From the NCBI GenBank assembly GCA_900128395.1, contig LT649303.1, forward strand, positions 412 through 41,213: a stretch of 40,802 nt of DNA, written 5' to 3'. This DNA is from Stramenopiles sp. TOSAG23-2. Taxonomy: Eukaryota; Sar. The notes under the pieces are model-generated. The model had not been told where the DNA came from, did not search any database, and worked only from the letters and a program-made list of their open reading frames with translations. Below, piece after piece: positions 9,984-16,903 of this stretch; the first letter of the stretch is position 1; every line of letters starts with the position of its first letter. The position numbers and the translations under genes were made by a program.

Positions 9984-10646
9984 AAATTTAAATTAATAAT
10001 ATATGGCTACTGGTGTAAACGTAAAATATATAATCCAATTCGACCGATAGCAAAAAAAAAAATATACTGAAGTAGTATCAATCCACACACACGCACAGAT
10101 ATCTATCTATATATATATATATAGAACGCAACTTATGTAAATGGTAATTTATAGAAAAAATTATACATGGAATGATTGTGCTGCAGTGTACATTTCCACA
10201 TCACATTAATCATTATATTTTTGATGAATACATCCCTTTTTATGAAGATTATTTGTTGTAGAATTATTATTATGATTTTTTTTGTGATTTTAGTATTGTA
10301 ATTCCCACTTTTAAGTATAAATTATGTGTCATTGATAGGCGAAATCAGAAAATCGAAGGTTGGAAGCAATCAATTTGAGGGACAGAGCGAATGAACGTTA
10401 CCAAGTTCTATGCGTAAAAAAACCCTGCATGTATTATCTATCTACTATATATATAGAAGAAGCAATATACATGTAAATATATATATATATATAATATACC
10501 AAATTATATTCATAGATACTACCAATATTCGATATATATTTAGAGAGTGAATATACGTATATATATTTATTTTACATACAAACCCCCTAATTTTTTTTTC
10601 CAATTATTAACTTTGTATATATATTAATATACATACACATTATTTG
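9984..10646. promoter_or_regulatory. Divergent promoter spacer between TBC and Tudor-knot genes
   Basis: AT-rich with several short (TA)n runs (about 10108-10124, 10447-10455, 10476-10492). No gene or clear element seen; it must contain the two outward promoters. Confidence 0.5.
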
Positions 10647-11957
10647 ATGGGAGATATTATTAATATGGAAGAATGCCCAATACCAAAGACACCACAACAA
10701 GTTTCTATCGATAGAGGTGGTGTGAAACGACCAAATCGTATGAGTTTATTGATTGCAGGGAAAAGTAATTTATTCAATACAGGAGATTCCGATTTTAATT
10801 TTGTATCTACTCCAGAACACATGAGAAACAAAAATGGAAATGAAAGTCCTGCACAAGTTAATCCTATAGATCTTGTACATCAAATATCAGATTTACAAAA
10901 AGCTTTACGTACAGTAACAAACGAATTAGATTATACAAAGAAACTTTTAGCAGTTGAAAGTAAAAAGAGGCGTGAGCTTGAAAGTACATCTTCACCTACA
11001 TCAATATCAGAACCATTTATAAATTTTAATAACAAAGGCTCTAACTATACAAACAGCCAACAAGAAATAGGTATTAAAATATTAAATGGTGTAAGTAAAA
11101 TGGCTACCGGTATTAATGAATTACAAGAATCTATTAAATTAAGTTTAAGTATGTCATTTACGGAGGAAGAAGAAGATATTCATAATGATAATACGAATAA
11201 AAAGAAAAACAATAAAGGGAAAAAAAAAGGTAATGGAAATAATATAAATGGTAATAATAATAATAGTAATAATAATAGTAACGATGCGATAAATGGTAGT
11301 CAACAATCTGCAAATACTACCAGATCAACATATCCTGCTGAAAATGATGTTAAAAATCAAATCAATTCATTTCAAAAATCATTGAAAAATCCAACTGGTA
11401 CGCCTTCTAGTCGAAAAAGTTCATATTCGTTACATCCGGATGTATTCTGCGGACATGGCACACCAGCATGGTGTACGACGCTGCAAATTGGTGATAAGTT
11501 AGATGCAAGGGATTCAAATAGGAAATGGTATAAATCTGTTATTGTAGATAAAAAGTATGAAGGATCAACCTGTAAAATTAAAATTCATTTCATTGGATGG
11601 AATGAAGATTGGGATTTATGGATGGATACAACGTTAGATATTGCAAATCTAGCACCATCCGGTATCCATACAGAAGAAGAACATGATGTGGTGAAAAAGG
11701 ATCATGTAGAAGAATCATCGAAAGAAGAAGAAACGGTAGAAGTTATGTTAAATTCAGGAGCATCCTCAAAACAGGAAGAAAATGATGACGATGATAATGA
11801 TGATGGCAATACAAGTAGTAAATTACAATCCCACCAGGATGATGATGACCGTCATCAAAGTCATTCACCAGGCGGTATGGAAATATCTTTAAGTCCTGTA
11901 ATTATAGCAAGAACACCATCCAATAATTATCGTAGTACATCCATTACATATGTTTAA
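10647..11957 (+). CDS. Tudor-knot (chromo-barrel-like) domain protein
   Basis: Protein of 436 residues starting at ATG 10647 (an upstream in-frame TTG at 10644 is not a plausible start). The N terminus is polar, then a short coiled coil (about residues 76-112, ISDLQKALRTVTNELDYTKK) and Asn/Lys-rich linkers. A Tudor-knot/MBT-like barrel covers about residues 275-335: an LQIGDKLDARDSNRKWYKSV strand pair, then HFIGWNEDWDLWMD, matching the family pattern in which aromatic residues frame a peptide- or nucleic-acid-binding groove. The C terminus is acidic and Ser/Asp-rich. Proteins with this fold often sit in chromatin complexes (MSL3/MRG15-type) or ubiquitin ligases; no catalytic domain is seen here, so a reader or adaptor role is inferred. 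Convergent with the DEAD-box gene. Confidence 0.75.
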   Translation: MGDIINMEECPIPKTPQQVSIDRGGVKRPNRMSLLIAGKSNLFNTGDSDFNFVSTPEHMRNKNGNESPAQVNPIDLVHQISDLQKALRTVTNELDYTKKLLAVESKKRRELESTSSPTSISEPFINFNNKGSNYTNSQQEIGIKILNGVSKMATGINELQESIKLSLSMSFTEEEEDIHNDNTNKKKNNKGKKKGNGNNINGNNNNSNNNSNDAINGSQQSANTTRSTYPAENDVKNQINSFQKSLKNPTGTPSSRKSSYSLHPDVFCGHGTPAWCTTLQIGDKLDARDSNRKWYKSVIVDKKYEGSTCKIKIHFIGWNEDWDLWMDTTLDIANLAPSGIHTEEEHDVVKKDHVEESSKEEETVEVMLNSGASSKQEENDDDDNDDGNTSSKLQSHQDDDDRHQSHSPGGMEISLSPVIIARTPSNNYRSTSITYV

Positions 11958-12384
11958 ATGTACGCACACATAACACATACGTGAGATTATATTATAATTT
12001 AAATATTAAAGATAGAATACTTCGTGCAATGAAGTATAATATGATATATATTCCTGTTTTTTAGCATATATTAAAAAAATGTTGTGTACGAAAATTATAG
12101 CGTAAACTAAAACTTAATTTTTTATATATGATATATGTGTTTTTCTCTTACTCATATGATATATATATGTGTTTTTCTCTTACTCCTATGTTATATAAAA
12201 TTCTTTTACTCCCGTTTATTAACATCTCAAATCAAAAATGATTTATAAATTTTAGATATATATTAATATATATACATATTACTTTTTAAACAATAAATTA
12301 TGCGTAAATATTATAACTTAGATTTTAACCATCATATATTTACACTTTAAAATATACTATATATACGAGTATTATCACATATAT
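11958..12384. other. Convergent 3' spacer between Tudor-knot and DEAD-box genes
   Basis: No gene. Contains a small hairpin at about 12016-12036 (ATACTTC / GAAGTAT arms), an imperfect direct repeat of about 30 bp at 12126-12185 (TGTGTTTTTCTCTTACTC twice), and the shared motif TTAGATTTTAACCA at 12318-12331. Confidence 0.65.
12126..12185. repeat. Short imperfect direct repeat, two copies of about 30 bp
   Basis: The phrase GTGTTTTTCTCTTACTC occurs twice, each after an ATGATATAT tract. The second copy has two extra TA units, so this looks like ordinary microsatellite-linked slippage, unlike the exact long duplications elsewhere. Confidence 0.75.
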
Positions 12385-14112
12385 TTAATCACTATCACTA
12401 TCTGAAAATGTTTTTTTCGTGGCAGTTAACCCAATTAAATCTTCCTTTGGACCGAACCTTCCATACGTTTTATGTTCCTTTCGTTTTACTGTACTACCAA
12501 ATTTCAACAATGCATCTGGTATAGGTTGCTTTGCTTCTCTTAATACATTTTGCAATTCACCACTCCTTGCTTTATCAAAGTTGGTAAAAAAAGTATGGGA
12601 AATACCATATTTACCAGCACGACCAGTACGTCCAATTCTGTGTATGTAATCCTCAATTGTCAATGGGAACGATACATTTATAACGCATTCAACATTTGGT
12701 ATATCAAGTCCACGTGCAGCCACATCAGTTGCAATTAAAAGTGGAATTTTACCATCTTTAAATGATTTCAACGCACTTGTTCTTGCCTCTTGTGTTTTGT
12801 TTCCATGAATAGCAATACAATTCCATCCATTTCTAGATAACATAGATTCCAACCGTTCTGCCTCTTTTTTGTACAATGCAAAGCATAACACACGATTTTT
12901 TCGTGATTTATGATATTTTTGTAACAGTTGCAACAATCGCTTTTCCTTTGCTCTTGGCTCAATGACTTCAACAGTTTGTGAAACACGTACGTTAGCAGTC
13001 AAATCTTTGCTGCCAATATATACATTTACTGGATTCATCATGAATTCTGATGCTAATTTACGAATGGATTCCGGCCATGTAGCACTAAATAATGATGTTT
13101 GTCGTTGTTTATTGCATAATCCAATTAATCGTCTCATATCTCTTTCAAACCCTTGATCAAGCATTCTATCTGCTTCATCCAAAATCAATTGGGATACATT
13201 GGATAAATCCAATGCATCTGTATTTTCTGCTAAATCTAACAAACGTCCAGGTGTGCCAATAACGACAGCAACGCCATTATTCAATGCACGGAATTGATCA
13301 CGTTTTGGTACACCACCATATATACAAACATTTTTTAATGGCATTTCATCTGCAACAACATTTGTTTGCATAGCTAATTCTCGTGTTGGTGCAACGACTA
13401 AAATTCTTGGTTTGTTTAAATCTTTGATATTGTTATCATTTAAAATTTTCCATACTGCTGGCAATAAAAAACCAAGTGTTTTCCCAGAACCCGTCTCTGC
13501 AATACCAACAATATCACGCCCAGCTGATAATATTGGCCAACATTGTGCTTGTATTGGTGTTGGTGCCGTGAATCCTTTACATACTGTTAATATGTTTGCA
13601 CCAAATGCATTTTCTGCATTTATTAACGATTGCCATGGATAAAATTTTTCATCTTGATGACCATTACCTTCTAAAGTAAGTTCAAATTTTTCACGATATA
13701 CTTTTGTATCTAAAGTTTTTACATCTGGAAAACCATTTGGAGAATTGCCATTTGATACTACTACTGCTGCTGTAGTATTATTGTTGTTGTTGTTGTTGTT
13801 GTTATTATCATCATCATTACCACTACTATTTTTCTTTTTTTTCAATATAAATTTACCTTCTATTTCAAAGGATGATAATTTTTGTACTTCAGCTAAACAT
13901 ATTTTTTTCGCTTCATCCTTTGATACGGATGGATTTTCTTTTCTATATGCTCTAACGAGTTCTTTTCGTATAGGTTTAAATTTCAACTTGTTTGTATCAT
14001 TTTTTTTAAATATACTTTTAATTTGTTTTTTCCAAAATTTCGATGCTTTTTTTGCTTTTTTTGGTGATGAATTTCCGTTGGTGGCATCATTTGTACGATC
14101 ACGTTTTCCCAT
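12385..14112 (-). CDS. DEAD-box ATP-dependent RNA helicase, Dbp3/DDX5-like
   Basis: 575-residue superfamily 2 RNA helicase. A basic N-terminal extension with an Asn run (about residues 100-112) precedes the core. The motifs appear in order: Q motif FTAPTPIQAQ (about 178), Walker A AETGSGKT (about 207), PTRELA (about 241), TPGR (about 290), DEAD (about 311), SAT (about 343), ARGLDIP (about 466) and HRIGRTGR (about 498). All key residues are intact. The GGVPKRDQ stretch and basic N terminus resemble yeast Dbp3, a nucleolar helicase in 60S ribosome assembly; assignment within the DDX5/Dbp2/Dbp3 group is by memory of family traits. Divergent from the SNU13 gene. Confidence 0.92.
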   Translation of the reverse strand: MGKRDRTNDATNGNSSPKKAKKASKFWKKQIKSIFKKNDTNKLKFKPIRKELVRAYRKENPSVSKDEAKKICLAEVQKLSSFEIEGKFILKKKKNSSGNDDDNNNNNNNNNNTTAAVVVSNGNSPNGFPDVKTLDTKVYREKFELTLEGNGHQDEKFYPWQSLINAENAFGANILTVCKGFTAPTPIQAQCWPILSAGRDIVGIAETGSGKTLGFLLPAVWKILNDNNIKDLNKPRILVVAPTRELAMQTNVVADEMPLKNVCIYGGVPKRDQFRALNNGVAVVIGTPGRLLDLAENTDALDLSNVSQLILDEADRMLDQGFERDMRRLIGLCNKQRQTSLFSATWPESIRKLASEFMMNPVNVYIGSKDLTANVRVSQTVEVIEPRAKEKRLLQLLQKYHKSRKNRVLCFALYKKEAERLESMLSRNGWNCIAIHGNKTQEARTSALKSFKDGKIPLLIATDVAARGLDIPNVECVINVSFPLTIEDYIHRIGRTGRAGKYGISHTFFTNFDKARSGELQNVLREAKQPIPDALLKFGSTVKRKEHKTYGRFGPKEDLIGLTATKKTFSDSDSD

Positions 14113-14649
14113 TATTGTTTCTTTACTAATTATAATAATAATAATTTCTTAATAATAATATTTTCTTGTACTAATAATGTTTATCTAATTGATTAACTTA
14201 ATCTTTACTATCTGTTTTTTTTTTTTGTCCATGCCGCGCACATGACACGGACGAGCAATATACTTCTGTATTTCTATAAAAATTGCACGAGAGAGAGAGA
14301 GTTGGAGTTATTTATGGTGTGATCAAAAGAGTGTTTGAATGTAAATTATAATGGATTATATGTGTAATAATTTATATACACTAACAATAGAATAGTATAT
14401 GTAATAATATCATACCAACACTGTTATTGTAATATCAATTTATCGGATATTTGATATATAAATGGAATAAACAAGAACATATCAATGAACAAAATCATCC
14501 AGAATGTTTTACCTGTTTTATCTTCCTCGTTCCATTAGAGCCAATGAATCCAAATTACCTGCTATGCCCATATTAATATTGAAGCTATTGACAGAACCCT
14601 ATTTCTAACTATATCTGGAAAAGACTTGGTGCTATTGTAGTGCTAATAT

Positions 14650-14719
14650 AAGCGCTCAGAATTCCTGATTATGGGCTGTAGCTAGGGAAGACGAGGCGTT
14701 TAGTGAAGGGATCGAGTAG
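14650..14719. repeat. Dispersed element, copy A (similar to 40604-40660)
   Basis: Shares GCGCTCA, then after a spacer TATGGGCTGTAGC(T)AGGGAAGA and a terminal GGGATCGAGTAG, with the sequence near the right edge of the window. Framed by 12-bp direct repeats TAGTGCTAATAT at 14638-14649 and 14717-14728, which partly overlap the element end. Confidence 0.6.
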
Positions 14720-14777
14720 TGCTAATATCGGATATTTATATTGACACAAATCTATTATAGTTTTGTAATTTCGGTCA

Positions 14778-14845
14778 ACTGGCAATAGCTTTTTGCACAA
14801 AATATGGTATTTCAGTGCTGTGTAATGCTAATAGCTATTGCCAGT
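14778..14845. repeat. 13-bp perfect inverted repeat with 42-nt loop
   Basis: ACTGGCAATAGCT at 14778-14790 and its exact reverse complement at 14833-14845. It is less AT-rich than its surroundings, so chance is less likely than for TA-type palindromes. Confidence 0.75.
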
Positions 14846-15020
14846 AATGAAAATTTGTCTGGGTGCTGTATACCTTCTAAATGCTATACAAAACTGTGAG
14901 CACTTTTAACACTATACACTATGGGAAAAATATTCCATCAAGATGATCCATTCATATCCACAAAATAATGAATAAACAGGCTAATATTAGCACCTTATAC
15001 ACATGGGAAAAATTTCTGAA

Positions 15021-15112
15021 AAAATATATTAAGTATATATAATTGTATACTAAGATTCCTATTTTATTTGCTAAAACTATTAGTATACAAATATATATAC
15101 TTAATATATTTT
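15021..15112. repeat. Long hairpin: 32-bp inverted repeat, one mismatch, 28-nt loop
   Basis: Arms 15021-15052 and 15081-15112 are reverse complements at 31 of 32 positions. A transcript from either strand would fold into a stem of microRNA-precursor size, though the very high AT content is also compatible with a simple terminal-inverted-repeat remnant. Confidence 0.75.
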
Positions 15113-15584
15113 TAAAAAAAAGAATGAACGATTTTTGCAGTTTTTCCCTTGTTGAACAAAACTTGGAAACCATTTTTTATATCAAGAAATTAATAGGCAT
15201 GCAATTTAATATACTAATTAAATTCACTAAATAACATATAAATACAAGGTACAACCCAATATTTAGTTTATACTTAGAAACATTGACTTCAAGATTATTA
15301 GTCTAAAACGTTCTGAAATTCTATATTCTATTATTGTTGTGTTAGAATATATATAAATAGATTCTATTTATCAAGGAAGAGGAAGATATAAATGATCAAC
15401 AGAAACAACAAAACATTGCAACAACAATATATAACCATCATTACGAACATTATTATATAACAAATAACGGGCACGTGGGTTTTTAATATAATATATACAT
15501 ATATATATAAAACGACTTAGCTCAAAAAAAACAAAAAATATAAAAAATACAAAAATTATATAGATTTATTATTATTATTTAAAT

Positions 15585-16153
15585 ATGTCAGATCAAGTGA
15601 ACAAAAAAGCATATCCATTAGCTGAATCTAAATTAAGTGCAACCATACTTGAATTAGTACAACAAGCATCCAACTACAAGCAATTGAAAAAAGGTGCAAA
15701 TGAAGCAACAAAAACTTTGAATCGTGGAATTAGTGAATTCATCGTTATGGCTGCAGATACTGAACCATTGGAAATTGTTTTACATTTAAAAAAGCATATC
15801 CATTAGCTGAATCTAAATTAAGTGCAACCATACTTGAATTAGTACAACAAGCATCCAACTACAAGCAATTGAAAAAAGGTGCAAATGAAGCAACAAAAAC
15901 TTTGAATCGTGGAATTAGTGAATTCATCGTTATGGCTGCAGATACTGAACCATTGGAAATTGTTTTACATTTACCATTATTATGTGAAGATAAAAATGTA
16001 CCATATGTATTTGTACCATCAAAAGTTGCATTAGGAAGAGCATGTGGTGTTTCACGTTCTGTTGTAGCTTGTTCGGTTACTACCAATGACCAATCACAAC
16101 TTGCAGATCAAATCAAAAAGTTGAAATTGAAAATTGAACAATTATTAATTTAA
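15585..16153 (+). CDS. SNU13: Snu13/NHP2L1 (15.5K) snoRNP and U4 snRNP protein, broken by a 185-bp duplication
   Basis: Member of the L7Ae family that binds kink-turns in U4 snRNA and box C/D snoRNAs, nucleating U4/U6.U5 tri-snRNP and snoRNP assembly. The recognisable sequence runs from [14 protein letters not shown] through [15 protein letters not shown] (RNA-contacting GANEATK), [13 protein letters not shown], and [26 protein letters not shown]. The frame from ATG 15585 is interrupted after 15787 because the segment 15603-15787 is repeated at 15788-15972. Reading one copy only gives 127 residues, matching the usual 126-128. An essential single-domain protein cannot tolerate this break, which argues that the duplication is not in the living genome or not on both alleles. 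Confidence 0.93.
15603..15972. repeat. 185-bp exact tandem duplication (15603-15787 / 15788-15972)
   Basis: Longest exact copy pair in the window. Not divisible by three, and it disrupts SNU13. No substitutions between the copies. Confidence 0.94.
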
Positions 16154-16217
16154 GAAGTTTTGTAATCATATCCGTAGTAAAATGCCAAAACATATAGGAT
16201 GTATTTAGACGACTATT

Positions 16218-16519
16218 TATCAGTAAAATATTTTCTATTTTACATCTGTAAATACTTGAAAAAAAAACGCCACACAGAACATACTTCGTAGATGAGAGAG
16301 ATATGAGAGAACATACATGTGTATATATATATACATGTGTTATTGTATATGATATTTTTTAATATATATATCAGTAAAATATTTTCTATTTTACATCTGT
16401 AAATACTTGAAAAAAAAACGCCACACAGAACATACTTCGTAGATGAGAGAGATATGAGAGAACATACATGTGTATATATATATACATGTGTTATTGTATA
16501 TGATATTTTTTAATATATA
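16218..16519. repeat. 151-bp exact tandem duplication (16218-16368 / 16369-16519)
   Basis: Noncoding identical copies in the 3' flank of SNU13. Confidence 0.92.
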
Positions 16520-16558
16520 ATATATATATATATATATATAATATTTTGTACGAATATG

Positions 16559-16595
<37 letters not shown>
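16520..16595. repeat. Microsatellites (TA)n then (AC)n
   Basis: About ten TA units at 16521-16541 and sixteen AC units at 16564-16595, directly adjoining the next duplication. Confidence 0.9.
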
Positions 16596-16597
<2 letters not shown>

Positions 16598-16903
16598 CTT
16601 TCGCATTACAAACGTCTCAGTACATTACATGGCGACATTTTTTCGCACCACAAAAGCATGGATGTGTTTTTCCTTTCACTTGTCCTTTTGTATATCCATA
16701 ATCCCATGTTAATTCTTCACCTTTTTTTATACTTGATGATGCAAAAAACACTCCTTTCGCATTACAAACGTCTCAGTACATTACATGGCGACATTTTTTC
16801 GCACCACAAAAGCATGGATGTGTTTTTCCTTTCACTTGTCCTTTTGTATATCCATAATCCCATGTTAATTCTTCACCTTTTTTTATACTTGATGATGCAA
16901 AAA
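16592..16903. repeat. 156-bp exact tandem duplication (16592-16747 / 16748-16903)
   Basis: Repeats the post-SET C terminus and stop codon of the minus-strand methyltransferase. The real gene end is at 16773 in the right-hand copy; the left copy is downstream of it. Confidence 0.92.

Larger units (their letters stand above)
14113..15584. promoter_or_regulatory. Long divergent spacer between DEAD-box and SNU13 genes, with several inverted repeats
   Basis: At 1.47 kb this is the largest gap. I find no convincing ORF. It contains a dispersed element (14650-14719) framed by direct repeats TAGTGCTAATAT (14638 and 14717), a 13-bp perfect inverted repeat (14778-14790/14833-14845), and a near-perfect 32-bp inverted repeat (15021-15052/15081-15112). 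Outward promoters of both genes must lie here, but its length and structures suggest an additional element such as a noncoding RNA or a decayed mobile element. Confidence 0.55.
16154..16772. other. Convergent 3' spacer between SNU13 and SET-domain genes
   Basis: Contains no independent gene. It comprises a 151-bp duplication, (TA)n and (CA)n microsatellites, and a repeated copy of the C-terminal codons of the SET gene (16592-16747) that lies beyond the functional stop. Confidence 0.7.

Noticed and set aside
13745-14152. Leu- and Phe-rich plus-strand ORF opposite the helicase N terminus
   Set aside because: It is the antisense of Asn/Lys-rich coding sequence of the DEAD-box gene.
14660-14730. 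tRNA gene in the GC-richer patch
   Set aside because: No acceptor stem or proper A and B boxes; GATCGAGTA only loosely resembles a B box.
14980-14991. TAATATTA nonanucleotide-like origin of a CRESS DNA virus
   Set aside because: Only the short palindrome is present, with no replication-protein ORF; AT-rich DNA yields such words by chance.
16564-16595. (AC)n tract as a regulatory Z-DNA element
   Set aside because: An ordinary microsatellite; nothing in the sequence links it to regulation.
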